Under the pieces are notes generated by a model, which was not told where the DNA came from, did no database searches, and saw nothing but the letters and a program-made list of their open reading frames with translations. DNA of 64,000 bases from Escarpia spicata. Taxonomy: Eukaryota > Annelida > Polychaeta > Sabellida > Siboglinidae. The first letter of the stretch is position 1. Each line of letters begins with the position of its first letter. Positions 38,029 through 53,400 of this stretch are shown piece after piece. The stretch is taken from the NCBI GenBank assembly GCA_963995525.1, contig OZ023207.1, positions 27,123,276 to 27,187,275 on the forward strand, given 5' to 3'. Both the position numbers and the translations under genes were made by a program.

Positions 38029-41000
38029 CAAGGCTTGTGTGGACAGTTGACAGGAGAACTGGCTTCAAAGGACCACTGAATCCCTTTAGTCATACAGCAG
38101 TCACACTGTCCCAGTATCTAACAAGGCTTGTGTGGACAGTTGACAGGAGAACTGGCTTCAAAGGACCACTGAATCCCTTTAGCCATACAGCAGTCACACT
38201 GTACCATTATAAAACAAGGCTTGTGTGGACAGTTGACAGGAGAACTGGCTTCAAAGGACCACTGAATCCCTTTAGCCATACAGTAGTCACACTGTCCCAG
38301 CATCTAACAAGACTTATGTGGACAGTTGACAGGAGAACTGGCTTCAAAGGACCACTGAATCCCTTTAACCACACAGCAGTCACACTGTCCCAGTATCTAA
38401 CAAGGCTTGTGTGGACAGTTGGCAGGAGAACTGGCTTCAAAGGACCACTGAATCCCTTTAACCATACATCAGTCACACTGTCCCAGCATCTAACAAGGCT
38501 TGTGTGGACAGTTGACAGGAGAACTGGCTTCAAAGGACCACTGAATCCCTTTAACCATACAGCAGTCACACTGTCCCAGTATCTAACAAGGCTTGTGTGG
38601 ACAGTTGGCAGGAGAACTGGCTTCAAAGGACCACTGAATCCCTTTAGCCATACAGTAGTCACACTGTCCCAGCATCTAACAAGACTTATGTGGACAGTTG
38701 ACAGGAGAACTGGCTTCAAAGGACCACTGAATCCCTTTAACCACACAGCAGTCACACTGTCCCAGTATCTAACAAGGCTTGTGTGGACAGTTGGCAGGAG
38801 AACTGGCTTCAAAGGACCACTGAATCCCTTTAACCATACATCAGTCACACTGTCCCAGCATCAAACAAGGCTTGTGTGGACAGTTGACAGGAGAACTGGC
38901 TTCAAAGGACCACTGAATCCCTTTAACCATAAAGCAGTCACACTGTCCCAGTATCTAACAAGGCTTGTGTGGACAGTTGGCAGGAGAAATGGCTACAAAG
39001 GACCACTGAGTCCCTTTAGCCATACAGCTGTCACACTGTCCCGGTATCTAACAAGGCTTGTGTGGACAGTTGACAGGAGAACTGGCTTAAAAGGACCACT
39101 GAATCCCTTTAGCCATACAGCAGTCACACTGTCTCAGTATCTAACAAGGCTTGTGTGGACAGTTGGCAGGAGAACTGGCTTCAAAGGACCACTGAATCCC
39201 TTTAGCCATACAGCAGTCACACTGTCCCAGTATCTAACAACGCTTTTGTGGACAGTTGGCAGGAGAACTGGCTTCAAAGGACCACTGAATCCCTTTAGCC
39301 ATACAGCAGTCACACTGTCCCAGTATCTAACAAGGCTTGTGTGGACAGTTGGCAGGAGAACTGGCTTCAAAGGACCACTGAATCCCTTTAGCCATACAGC
39401 AGTCACACTGTCTCAGTATCTAACAAGGCTTGTGTGGACAGTTGGCAGGAGAACTGACTTCAAAGGACCACTGAATCCCTTTAACCATACAGCGTTCACA
39501 CTGTCCCGGTATCTAACAAGGTTTGTGTGGACAGTTGACAGGAGAACTGGCTTCAAAGGACCACTGAATCCCTTTAACCATACAGCAGTCACACTGTCCC
39601 AGTATCTAACAAGGCTTGTGTGGACAGTTGGCAGGAGAAATGGCTACAAAGGACCACTGAATCCCTTTAGCCATACAGATGTCACACTGTCCCGGTATCT
39701 AACAAGGCTTGTGTGGACTGTTGACAGGAGAACTGGCTTCAAAGGACCACTGAATCCCTTTAGCCATACAGCAGTCACACTGTCCCAGTATCTAACAAGT
39801 CTTGTGTGGACAGTTGGCAGGAGAACTGGCTTCAAAGGACCACTGAATCCCTTTAGCCATACAGCAGTCACACTGTCCCGGTATATAACAAGGCTTGTGT
39901 GGACAGTTGGCAGGAGAACTGGCTTCAAAGGACCACTGAATCCCTTTAGCCATACAGCAGTCACACTCTCCCAGTATCTAACAAGGCTTGTGTGGACAGT
40001 TGGCAGGATAATTGGCTTCAAAGGACCACTGAATCCCTTTAACCATACATCAGTCACACTGTCCCAGCATCTAACAAGGCTTGTGTGGACAGTTGACAGG
40101 AGAACTGGCTTCAAAGGACCACTGAATCCCTTTAACCATACAGCAGTCACACTGTCCCAGTATCTAACAAGGCTTGTGTGGACAGTTGGCAGGAGAAATG
40201 GCTACAAAGGACCACTGAATCCCTTTAGCCATACAGCTGTCACACTGTCCCGGTATCTAACAAGGCTTGTGTGGACAGTTGACAGGAGAACTGGCTTCAA
40301 AGGTCCACTGAATCCCTTTAGCCATAGAGCAGTCACACTGTCTCAGTATCTAACAAGGCTTATGTGGACAATTGACAGGAGAACAGACTTCAAAGGACCA
40401 CTGAATCCCTTTAGCCATACAGCAGTCACACTGTCTCAGTATCTAACAAGGCTTGTGTGGACAGTTGACAGGAGAACTGGCTTCAAAGGACCAATGAATC
40501 CCTTTAGCCATACAGCAGTTACACTGTCCCGGTATCTAACAAGGCTTGTGTGGACAGTTGACAGAAAAACTGGTTTCAAAGGACCACTGAATCCCTTTAG
40601 CCATACAGCAGTCACACTGTCCCAGTATCTAACAAGGCTTGTGTGGACAGTTGACAGGAGAACTGGCTTCAAAGGACCACTGAATCCCTTTAGCCATACA
40701 GCAGTCAAACACTGTCCCGGTATCTAACAAGGCTTGTGTGGACAGTTGACAGGAGAACTGGCTTCAAAGGACCACTGAATCCCTTTAGCCATACAGCAGT
40801 CACACTGTCCCAGTATCTAACAAGGCTTGTGTGGACAGTTGACAGGAGAACTGGCTTCAAAGGACCACTGAATCCCTTTAGCCATACAGCAGTCACACTG
40901 TACCATTATAAAACAAGGCTTGTGTGGACAGTTGGCAGGAGAACTGGCTTCAAAGGACCACTGAATCCCTTTAACCATACAGCAGTCACACTGTTCCGGT

Positions 41001-44000
41001 ATCTAACAAGGCTTGTGTGGAGAGTTGACAGGAGAACTGACTTCAAAGGACCACTGAATCCCTTTAGCCATACAGCAGTCACACTGTCCCGGTATATAAC
41101 AAGGCTTGTGTGGACAGTTGGCAGGAGAACTGGCTTCAAAGGACCACTGAATCCCTTTAGCCATACAGCAGTCACACTCTCCCAGTATCTAACAAGGCTT
41201 GTGTGGACAGTTGGCAGGATAATTGGCTTCAAAGGACCACTGAATCCCTTTAACCATACATCAGTCACACTGTCCCAGCATCTAACAAGGCTTGTGTGGA
41301 CAGTTGACAGGAGAACTGGCTTCAAAGGACCACTGAATCCCTTTAACCATACAGCAGTCACACTGTCCCAGTATCTAACAAGGCTTGTGTGGACAGTTGG
41401 CAGGAGAAATGGCTACAAAGGACCACTGAATCCCTTTAGCCATACAGCTGTCACACTGTCCCGGTATCTAACAAGGCTTGTGTGGACAGTTGACAGGAGA
41501 ACTGGCTTCAAAGGTCCACTGAATCCCTTTAGCCATAGAGCAGTCACACTGTCTCAGTATCTAACAAGGCTTATGTGGACAATTGACAGGAGAACAGACT
41601 TCAAAGGACCACTGAATCCCTTTAGCCATACAGCAGTCACACTGTCTCAGTATCTAACAAGGCTTGTGTGGACAGTTGACAGGAGAACTGGCTTCAAAGG
41701 ACCAATGAATCCCTTTAGCCATACAGCAGTTACACTGTCCCGGTATCTAACAAGGCTTGTGTGGACAGTTGACAGAAAAACTGGTTTCAAAGGACCACTG
41801 AATCCCTTTAGCCATACAGCAGTCACACTGTCCCAGTATCTAACAAGGCTTGTGTGGACAGTTGACAGGAGAACTGGCTTCAAAGGACCACTGAATCCCT
41901 TTAGCCATACAGCAGTCAAACACTGTCCCGGTATCTAACAAGGCTTGTGTGGACAGTTGACAGGAGAACTGGCTTCAAAGGACCACTGAATCCCTTTAGC
42001 CATACAGCAGTCACACTGTCCCAGTATCTAACAAGGCTTGTGTGGACAGTTGACAGGAGAACTGGCTTCAAAGGACCACTGAATCCCTTTAGCCATACAG
42101 CAGTCACACTGTACCATTATAAAACAAGGCTTGTGTGGACAGTTGGCAGGAGAACTGGCTTCAAAGGACCACTGAATCCCTTTAACCATACAGCAGTCAC
42201 ACTGTTCCGGTATCTAACAAGGCTTGTGTGGAGAGTTGACAGGAGAACTGACTTCAAAGGACCACTGAATCCCTTTAGCCATACAGCAGTCACACTGTCC
42301 CGGTATCTAACAAGGCTTGTGTGGACAGTTGGCAGGAGAACTGGCTTCAAAGGACCACTGAATCCCTTTAGCCATACAGCAGTCACACTGTCTCAGTATC
42401 TAACAAGGCTTATGTGGACAATTGACAGGAGAACTGACTTCAAAGGACCACTGAATCCCTTTAGCCATACAGCAGTCACACTGTCTCAGTATCTAACAAG
42501 GCTTGTGTGGACAGTTGACAGGAGAACTGGCTTCAAAGGACCACTGAATCCCTTTAGCCATACAGCAGTCATACTGTCCCGGTATCTAACAAGGCTTGTG
42601 TGGACAGTTGACAGGAGAACTGGCTTCAAAGGACCACTGAATCCCTTTAGCCATACAGCAGTCACACTGTCCCGGTATCTAATAAGGCTTGTGTGGACAG
42701 TTGGCAGGAGAACTGGCTTCAAAGGAGCACTGAATCCCTTTAGCCATACAGCAGTCACACACTGTCCCGGTATCTAACAAGGCTTGTGTGGACAGTTGAC
42801 AGGTGAACTGGCTTCGATTGACCACTGAGTCCCTTTAGCCATACAGCGGTAACACTGTCCCAGTATCTAACAAGGCTTGTGTGGACAGTTGACAGGAGAA
42901 CTGGCTTCAAAGGACCACTGAATCCCTTTAGCCATACAGCAGTCACACTCTCCCGGTATCTAACAAGGCTTGTGTGGAGAGTTGACAGGAGAACTGACTT
43001 CAAAGGACCACTGAATCCCTTTAGCCATACAGCAGTCACACTCTCCCAGTATCTAACAAGGCTTGTGTGGACAGTTGGCAGGAGAAATGACTTCAAAGGA
43101 CCACTGAGTCCCTTTAGCCATACAGCAGTCACACTCTCCCAGTATCTAACAAGGCTTGTGTGGACAGTTGGCAGGAGAACTGACTTCAAAGGACCACTGA
43201 ATCCCTTTAGCCATACAGCAGTCACACTGTCACGGTATCTAACAAGGCTTGTGTGGACAGTTGACAGGAGAACTGGCTTCAAAGGACCACTGAATCCCTT
43301 TAGCCATACAGCAGTCACACTGTCTCAGTATCTAACAAGGCTTATGTGGACAATTGACAGGAGAACTGACTTCAAAGGACCACTGAATCCCTTTAGCCAT
43401 ACTGCAGTCACACTGTCTCAGTATCTAACAAGGCTTGTGTGGACAGTTGACAGGAGAACTGGCTTCAAAGGACCACTGAATCCCTTTAGCCATACAGTAG
43501 TCACACTGTCCCAGCATCTAACAAGACTTATGTGGACAGTTGACAGGAGAACTGGCTTCAAAGGACCACTGAATCCCTTTAACCACACAGCAGTCACACT
43601 GTCCCAGTATCTAACAAGGCTTGTGTGGACAGTTGGAAGGAGAACTGGCTTCAAAGGACCACTGAATCCCTTTAACCATACATCAGTCACACTGTCCCAG
43701 CATCTAACAAGGCTTGTGTGGACAGTTGACAGGAGAACTGGCTTCAAAGGACCACTGAATCCCTTTAACCATACAGCAGTCACACTGTCCCAGTATCTAA
43801 CAAGGCTTGTGTGGACAGTTGGCAGGAGAACTGGCTTCAAAGGACCACTGAATCCCTTTAGCCATACAGCAGTCACACTCTCCCAGTATCTAACAAGGCT
43901 TGTGTGGACAGTTGGCAGGATAATTGGCTTCAAAGGACCACTGAATCCCTTTAACCATACATCAGTCACACTGTCCCAGCATCTAACAAGGCTTGTGTGG

Positions 44001-44453
44001 ACAGTTGACAGGAGAACTGGCTTCAAAGGACCACTGAATCCCTTTAACCATACAGCAGTCACACTGTCCCAGTATCTAACAAGGCTTGTGTGGACAGTTG
44101 GCAGGAGAAATGGCTACAAAGGACCACTGAATCCCTTTAGCCATACAGCTGTCACACTGTCCCGGTATCTAACAAGGCTTGTGTGGACAGTTGACAGGAG
44201 AACTGGCTTCAAAGGTCCACTGAATCCCTTTAGCCATAGAGCAGTCACACTGTCTCAGTATCTAACAAGGCTTATGTGGACAATTGACAGGAGAACAGAC
44301 TTCAAAGGACCACTGAATCCCTTTAGCCATACAGCAGTCACACTGTCTCAGTATCTAACAAGGCTTGTGTGGACAGTTGACAGGAGAACTGGCTTCAAAG
44401 GACCACTGAATCCCTTTAGCCATACAGCAGTCAAACACTGTCCCGGTATCTAA
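38029..44453. repeat. Higher-order blocks closed by the CAAACACTG 95-bp monomer variant
   Basis: Boundary monomers ending at 38028, 40727, 41938 and 44453 contain GTCAAACACTGTCCCGG, a variant of the CACACACTG boundary used further right. The intervening boundary at 42777 has the CACACACTG form. Spacings 2699 and 1211 bp are 29 and 13 monomers plus 2. After most boundaries the order is two ordinary monomers and one with TACCATTATAAAACAAGG. This is a sister family of the blocks beyond 47 kb. Confidence 0.8.
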
Positions 44454-47431
44454 CAAGGCTTGTGTGGACAGTTGACAGGAGAACTGGCTTCAAAGGACCA
44501 CTGAATCCCTTTAGCCATACAGCAGTCACACTGTCCCAGTATCTAACAAGGCTTGTGTGGACAGTTGACAGGAGAACTGGCTTCAAAGGACCACTGAATC
44601 CCTTTAGCCATACAGCAGTCACACTGTACCATTATAAAACAAGGCTTGTGTGGACAGTTGGCAGGAGAACTGGCTTCAAAGGACCACTGAATCCCTTTAA
44701 CCATACAGCAGTCACACTGTTCCGGTATCTAACAAGGCTTGTGTGGAGAGTTGACAGGAGAACTGACTTCAAAGGACCACTGAATCCCTTTAGCCATACA
44801 GCAGTCACACTGTCCCGGTATCTAACAAGGCTTGTGTGGACAGTTGGCAGGAGAACTGGCTTCAAAGGACCACTGAATCCCTTTAGCCATACAGCAGTCA
44901 CACTGTCTCAGTATCTAACAAGGCTTATGTGGACAATTGACAGGAGAACTGACTTCAAAGGACCACTGAATCCCTTTAGCCATACAGCAGTCACACTGTC
45001 TCAGTATCTAACAAGGCTTGTGTGGACAGTTGACAGGTGAACTGGCTTCGATGGACCACTGAGTCCCTTTAGCCATACAGCGGTAACACTGTCCCAGTAT
45101 CTAACAAGGCTTGTGTGGACAGTTGACAGGAGAACTGGCTTCAAAGGACCACTGAATCCCTTTAGCCATACAGCAGTCACACTCTCCCGGTATCTAACAA
45201 GGCTTGTGTGGAGAGTTGACAGGAGAACTGACTTCAAAGGACCACTGAATCCCTTTAGCCATACAGCAGTCACACTCTCCCAGTATCTAACAAGGCTTGT
45301 GTGGACAGTTGGCAGGAGAACTGACTTCAAAGGACCACTGAATCCCTTTAGCCATACAGCAGTCACACTCTCCCAGTATCTAACAAGGTTTGTGTGGACA
45401 GTTGGCAGGAGAACTGACTTCAAAGGACCACTGAATCCCTTTAGCCATACAGCAGTCACACTGTCCCGGTATCTAACAAGGCTTGTGTGGACAGTTGACA
45501 GGAGAACTGGCTTCAAAGGACCACTGAATCCCTTTAGCCATACAGCAGTCACACTGTCTCAGTATCTAACAAGGCTTATGTGGACAATTGACAGGAGAAC
45601 TGACTTCAAAGGACCACTGAATCCCTTTAGCCATACTGCAGTCACACTGTCTCAGTATCTAACAAGGCTTGTGTGGACAGTTGACAGGAGAACTGGCTTC
45701 AAAGGACCACTGAATCCCTTTAGCCATACAGTAGTCACACTGTCCCAGCATCTAACAAGACTTATGTGGACAGTTGACAGGAGAACTGGCTTCAAAGGAC
45801 CACTGAATCCCTTTAACCACACAGCAGTCACACTGTCCCAGTATCTAACAAGGCTTGTGTGGACAGTTGGAAGGAGAACTGGCTTCAAAGGACCACTGAA
45901 TCCCTTTAACCACACATCAGTCACACTGTCCCAGCATCTAACAAGGCTTGTGTGGACAGTTGACAGGAGAACTGGCTTCAAAGGACCACTGAATCCCTTT
46001 AACCATACAGCAGTCACACTGTCCCAGTATCTAACAAGGCTTGTGTGGACAGTTGGCAGGAGAAATGGCTACAAAGGACCACTGAATCCCTTTAGCCATA
46101 CAGCTGTCACACTGTCCCGGTATCTAACAAGGTTTGTGTGGACAGTTGACAGGAGAACTGGCTTCAAAGGACCACTGAATCCCTTTAGCCATACAGCCGT
46201 CACACTGTCTCAGTATCTAACAAGGCTTGTGTGGACAGTTGACAGGAGAACTGGCTTCAAAGGACCACTGAATCCCTTTAGCCATACAGCAGTCACACTG
46301 TCTCAGTATCTAACAAGGCTTGTGTGGACAGTTGGCAGGAGAACTGGCTTCAAAGGACCACTGAATCCCTTTAGCCATACAGCAGTCACACTGTCCCAGT
46401 ATCTAACATGACTTGTGTGGACAGTTGGCAGGAGAACTGGCTTCAAAGGACCACTGAATCCCTTTAGCCATACAGCAGTCACACTGTCCCAGTATCTAAC
46501 AAGGCTTGTGTGGACAGTTGGCAGGAGAACTGACTTCAAAGGACCACTGAATCCCTTTAACCATACAGCAGTCACACTATCCCGGTATCTAACAAGATTT
46601 GTGTGGACAGTTGACAGGAGAACTGGCTTCAAAGGACCACTGAATCCCTTTAACCATACAGCAGTCACACTGTCCCAGTATCTAACAAGGCTTGTGTGGA
46701 CAGTTGGCAGGAGAAATGGCTACAAAGGACCACTGAATCCCTTTAGCCATACAGCTGTCACACTGTCCCGGTATCTAACAAGGCTTGTGTGGACAGTTGA
46801 CAGAAAAACTGGCTTCAAAGGACCACTGAATCCCTTTAGCCATACAGCAGTCACACTGTCCCAGTATCTAACAAGGCTTGTGTGGACAGTTGGCAGGAGA
46901 ACTGGCTTCAAAGGACCACTGAATCCCTTTAGCCATACAGCAGTCACACTGTCTCAGTATCTAACAAGGCTTGTGTGGACAGATGGCAGGAGAACTGGCT
47001 TCAAAGGACCACTGAATCCCTTTAGCCATACAGCAGTCACACTGTCCCAGTATCTAACAAGGCTTGTGTGGACAGTTGGCAGGAGAACTGGCTTCAAAGG
47101 ACCACTGAATCCCTTTAGCCATACAGCAGTCACACTGTCCCAGTATCTAACAAGGCTTGTGTGGACAGTTGGCAGGAGAACTGACTTCAAAGGACCACTG
47201 AATCCCTTTAACCATACAGCAGTCACACTATCCCGGTATCTAACAAGATTTGTGTGGACAGTTGACAGGAGAACTGGCTTCAAAGGACCACTGAATCCCT
47301 TTAGCCATACAGCAGTCACACTGTCCCAGTATCTAACAAGGCTTGTGTGGACAGTTGACAGGAGAACTGGCTTCAAAGGACCACTGAATCCCTTTAGCCA
47401 TACAGCAGTCACACACTGTCCCGGTATCTAA

Positions 47432-50400
47432 CAAGGCTTGTGTGGACAGTTGACAGGAGAACTGGCTTCAAAGGACCACTGAATCCCTTTAGCCATACAG
47501 CAGTCACACTGTCCCAGTATCTAACAAGGCTTGTGTGGACAATTGACAGGAGAACTGTCTTCAAAGGAACACTGAATCCCTTTAGCCATACAGCAGTCAC
47601 ACTGTACCATTATCAAACAAGGATTGTGTGGACAGTTGGCAGGAGAACTGGCTTCAAAGGACCACTGAATCCCTTTAACCATACAGCAGTCACACTGTTC
47701 CGGTATCTAACAAGGCTTGTGTGGACAGTTGACAGGAGAACTGACTTCAAAGAACCACTGAATCCCTTTAGCCATACAGCAGTCACACTGTCCCAGTATC
47801 TAACAAGGCTTGTGTGGACAGTTGGCAGGAGAACTGGCTTCAAAGGACCACTGAATCCCTTTAGCCATACAGCAGTCACACTGTCCCGGTATCTAACAAG
47901 GCTTGTGTGGACAGTTGGCAGGAGAACTGGCTTCAAAGGACCACTGAATCCCTTTAGCCATACATCAGTCACACTGTCTCAGTATCTAACAAGGCTTATG
48001 TGAACAATTGACAGGAGAACTGACTTCAAAGGACCACTGAATCCCTTTAGCCATACAGCAGTCACACTGTCTCAGTATCTAACAAGGCTTGTGTGGACAG
48101 ATGACAGGAGAACTGGCTTCAAAGGAACTCTGAATCTCTTTAGCCATACAGCAGTCATACTGTCCCGGTATCTAACAAGGCTTGTGTGGACAGTTGGCAG
48201 GAGAACTGACTTCAAAGGACCACTGAATCCCTTTAACCATACAGCAGTCACACTATCCCGGTATCTAACAAGATTTGTGTGGACAGTTGACAGGAGAACT
48301 GGCTTCAAAGGACCACTGAATCCCTTTAACCATACAGCAGTCACACTGTCCCAGTATCTAACAAGGCTTGTGTGGACAGTTGGCAGGAGAAATGGCTACA
48401 AAGGACCACTGAATCCCTTTAGCCATACAGCTGTCACACTGTCCCGGTATCTAACAAGGCTTGTGTGGACAGTTGACAGGAGAACTGGCTTCAAAGGACC
48501 ACTGAATCCATTTAGCCATACAGCAGTCACACTGTCCCGGTATCTAACAAGGCTTGTGTGGACAGTTGACAGAAAAACTGGCTTCAAAGGACCACTGAAT
48601 CCCTTTAGCCATACAGCAGTCACACTGTCCCAGTATCTAACAAGGCTTGTGTGGACAGTTGGCAGGAGAACTGGCTTCAAAGGACCACTGAATCCCTTTA
48701 GCCATACAGCAGTCACACTCTCCCGGTATCTAACAAGGCTTGTGTGGAGAGTTGACAGGAGAACTGACTTCAAAGGACCACTGAATCCCTTTAGCCATAC
48801 AGCAGTCACACTCTCCCAGTATCTAACAAGGCTTGTGTGGACAGTTGGCAGGAGAACTGACTTCAAAGGACCACTGAATCCCTTTAGCCATACAGCAGTC
48901 ACACTCTCCCAGTATCTAACAAGGCTTGTGTGGACAGTTGGCAGGAGAACTGACTTCAAAGGACCACTGAATCCCTTTAGCCATAGAGCAGTCACACTGT
49001 CCCGGTATCTAACAAGGCTTGTGTGGACAGTTGGCAGGAGAACTGACTTCAAAGGACCACTGAATCCCTTTAGCCATACAGCAGTCACACTATCCCGGTA
49101 TCTAACAAGATTTGTGTGGACAGTTGACAGGAGAACTGGCTTCAAAGGACCACTGAATCCCTTTAACCATACAGCAGTCACACTATCCCGGTATCTAACA
49201 AGATTTGTGTGGACAGTTGACAGGAGAACTGGCTTCAAAGGACCACTGAATCCCTTTAACCATACAGCAGTCACACTGTCCCAGTATCTAACAAGGCTTG
49301 TGTGGACAGTTGGCAGGAGAAATGGCTACAAAGGACCACTGAATCCCTTTAGCCATACAGCTGTCACACTGTCCCGGTATCTAACAAGGCTTGTGTGGAC
49401 AGTTGACAGAAAAACTGGCTTCAAAGGACCACTGAATCCCTTTAGCCATACAGCAGTCACACTGTCCCAGTATCTAACAAGGCTTGTGTGGACAGTTGGC
49501 AGGAGAACTGGCTTCAAAGGACCACTGAATCCCTTTAGCCATACAGCAGTCACACTGTCTCAGTATCTAACAAGGCTTGTGTGGACAGATGGCAGGAGAA
49601 CTGGCTTCAAAGGACCACTGAATCCCTTTAGCCATACAGCAGTCACACTGTCCCAGTATCTAACAAGGCTTGTGTGGACAGTTGGCAGGAGAACTGGCTT
49701 CAAAGGACCACTGAATCCCTTTAGCCATACAGCAGTCACACTGTCCCAGTATCTAACAAGGCTTGTGTGGACAGTTGACAGGAGAACTGGCTTCAAAGGA
49801 CCACTGAATCCCTTTAGCCATACAGCAGTCACACTGTCCCGGTATCTAACAAGGCTTGTGTGGACAGTTGACAGAAAAACTGGCTTCAAAGGACCACTGA
49901 ATCCCTTTAGCCATACAGCAGTCACACTGTCCCAGTATCTAACAAGGCTTGTGTGGACAGTTGACAGGAGAACTGGCTTCAAAGGACCACTGAATCCCTT
50001 TAGCCATACAGCAGTCACACACTGTCCCGGTATCTAACAAGGCTTGTGTGGACAGTTGACAGGAGAACTGGCTTCAAAGGACCACTGAATCCCTTTAGCC
50101 ATACAGCAGTCACACTGTCCCAGTATCTAACAAGGCTTGTGTGGACAATTGACAGGAGAACTGGCTTCAAAGGACCACTGAATCCCTTTAGCCATACAGC
50201 AGTCACACTGTACCATTATCAAACAAGGATTGTGTGGACAGTTGGCAGGAGAACTGGCTTCAAAGGACCACTGAATCCCTTTAACCATACAGCAGTCACA
50301 CTGTTCCGGTATCTAACAAGGCTTGTGTGGACAGTTGACAGGAGAACTGACTTCAAAGAACCACTGAATCCCTTTAGCCATAGAGCAGTCACACTGTCCC

Positions 50401-53400
50401 AGTATCTAACAAGGCTTGTGTGGACAGTTGGCAGGAGAACTGGCTTCAAAGGACCACTGAATCCCTTTAGCCATACAGCAGTCACACTGTCCCGGTATCT
50501 AACAAGGCTTGTGTGGACAGTTGGCAGGAGAACTGGCTTCAAAGGACCACTGAATCCCTTTAGCCATACATCAGTCACACTGTCTCAGTATCTAACAAGG
50601 CTTATGTGGACAATTGACAGGAGAACTGACTTCAAAGGACCACTGAATCCCTTTAGCCATACAGCAGTCACACTGTCTCAGTATCTAACAAGGCTTGTGT
50701 GGACAGATGACAGGAGAACTGGCTTCAAAGGAACTCTGAATCTCTTTAGCCATACAGCAGTCATACTGTCCCGGTATCTAACAAGGCTTGTGTGGACAGT
50801 TGGCAGGAGAACTGACTTCAAAGGACCACTGAATCCCTTTAACCATACAGCAGTCACACTATCCCGGTATCTAACAAGATTTGTGTGGACAGTTGACAGG
50901 AGAACTGGCTTCAAAGGACCACTGAATCCCTTTAACCATACAGCAGTCACACTGTCCCAGTATCTAACAAGGCTTGTGTGGACAGTTGGCAGGAGAAATG
51001 GCTACAAAGGACCACTGAATCCCTTTAGCCATACAGCTGTCACACTGTCCCGGTATCTAACAAGGCTTGTGTGGACAGTTGACAGGAGAACTGGCTTCAA
51101 AGGACCACTGAATCCCTTTAGCCATACAGCAGTCACACTGTCCCGGTATCTAACAAGGCTTGTGTGGACAGTTGACAGAAAAACTGGCTTCAAAGGACCA
51201 CTGAATCCCTTTAGCCATACAGCAGTCACACTGTCCCAGTATCTAACAAGGCTTGTGTGGACAGTTGGCAGGAGAACTGGCTTCAAAGGACCACTGAATC
51301 CCTTTAGCCATACAGCAGTCACACTCTCCCGGTATCTAACAAGGCTTGTGTGGAGAGTTGACAGGAGAACTGACTTCAAAGGACCACTGAATCCCTTTAG
51401 CCATACAGCAGTCACACTCTCCCAGTATCTAACAAGGCTTGTGTGGACAGTTGGCAGGAGAACTGACTTCAAAGGACCACTGAATCCCTTTAGCCATACA
51501 GCAGTCACACTCTCCCAGTATCTAACAAGGCTTGTGTGGACAGTTGGCAGGAGAACTGACTTCAAAGGACCACTGAATCCCTTTAGCCATAGAGCAGTCA
51601 CACTGTCCCGGTATCTAACAAGGCTTGTGTGGACAGTTGGCAGGAGAACTGACTTCAAAGGACCACTGAATCCCTTTAGCCATACAGCAGTCACACTATC
51701 CCGGTATCTAACAAGATTTGTGTGGACAGTTGACAGGAGAACTGGCTTCAAAGGACCACTGAATCCCTTTAACCATACAGCAGTCACACTATCCCGGTAT
51801 CTAACAAGATTTGTGTGGACAGTTGACAGGAGAACTGGCTTCAAAGGACCACTGAATCCCTTTAACCATACAGCAGTCACACTGTCCCAGTATCTAACAA
51901 GGCTTGTGTGGACAGTTGGCAGGAGAAATGGCTACAAAGGACCACTGAATCCCTTTAGCCATACAGCTGTCACACTGTCCCGGTATCTAACAAGGCTTGT
52001 GTGGACAGTTGACAGAAAAACTGGCTTCAAAGGACCACTGAATCCCTTTAGCCATACAGCAGTCACACTGTCCCAGTATCTAACAAGGCTTGTGTGGACA
52101 GTTGGCAGGAGAACTGGCTTCAAAGGACCACTGAATCCCTTTAGCCATACAGCAGTCACACTGTCTCAGTATCTAACAAGGCTTGTGTGGACAGATGGCA
52201 GGAGAACTGGCTTCAAAGGACCACTGAATCCCTTTAGCCATACAGCAGTCACACTGTCCCAGTATCTAACAAGGCTTGTGTGGACAGTTGGCAGGAGAAC
52301 TGGCTTCAAAGGACCACTGAATCCCTTTAGCCATACAGCAGTCACACTGTCCCAGTATCTAACAAGGCTTGTGTGGACAGTTGGCAGGAGAACTGACTTC
52401 AAAGGACCACTGAATCCCTTTAACCATACAGCAGTCACACTATCCCGGTATCTAACAAGATTTGTGTGGACAGTTGACAGGAGAACTGGCTTCAAAGGAC
52501 CACTGAATCCCTTTAGCCATACAGCAGTCACACTGTCCCGGTATCTAACAAGGCTTGTGTGGACAGTTGACAGAAAAACTGGCTTCAAAGGACCACTGAA
52601 TCCCTTTAGCCATACAGCAGTCACACTGTCCCAGTATCTAACAAGGCTTGTGTGGACAGTTGACAGGAGAACTGGCTTCAAAGGACCACTGAATCCCTTT
52701 AGCCATACAGCAGTCACACACTGTCCCGGTATCTAACAAGGCTTGTGTGGACAGTTGACAGGAGAACTGGCTTCAAAGGACCACTGAATCCCTTTAGCCA
52801 TACAGCAGTCACACTGTCCCAGTATCTAACAAGGCTTGTGTGGACAATTGACAGGAGAACTGTCTTCAAAGGAACACTGAATCCCTTTAGCCATACAGCA
52901 GTCACACTGTACCATTATCAAACAAGGATTGTGTGGACAGTTGGCAGGAGAACTGGCTTCAAAGGACCACTGAATCCCTTTAACCATACAGCAGTCACAC
53001 TGTTCCGGTATCTAACAAGGCTTGTGTGGACAGTTGACAGGAGAACTGACTTCAAAGAACCACTGAATCCCTTTAGCCATACAGCAGTCACACTGTCCCA
53101 GTATCTAACAAGGCTTGTGTGGACAGTTGGCAGGAGAACTGGCTTCAAAGGACCACTGAATCCCTTTAGCCATACAGCAGTCACACTGTCCCGGTATCTA
53201 ACAAGGCTTGTGTGGACAGTTGGCAGGAGAACTGGCTTCAAAGGACCACTGAATCCCTTTAGCCATACATCAGTCACACTGTCTCAGTATCTAACAAGGC
53301 TTATGTGAACAATTGACAGGAGAACTGACTTCAAAGGACCACTGAATCCCTTTAGCCATACAGCAGTCACACTGTCTCAGTATCTAACAAGGCTTGTGTG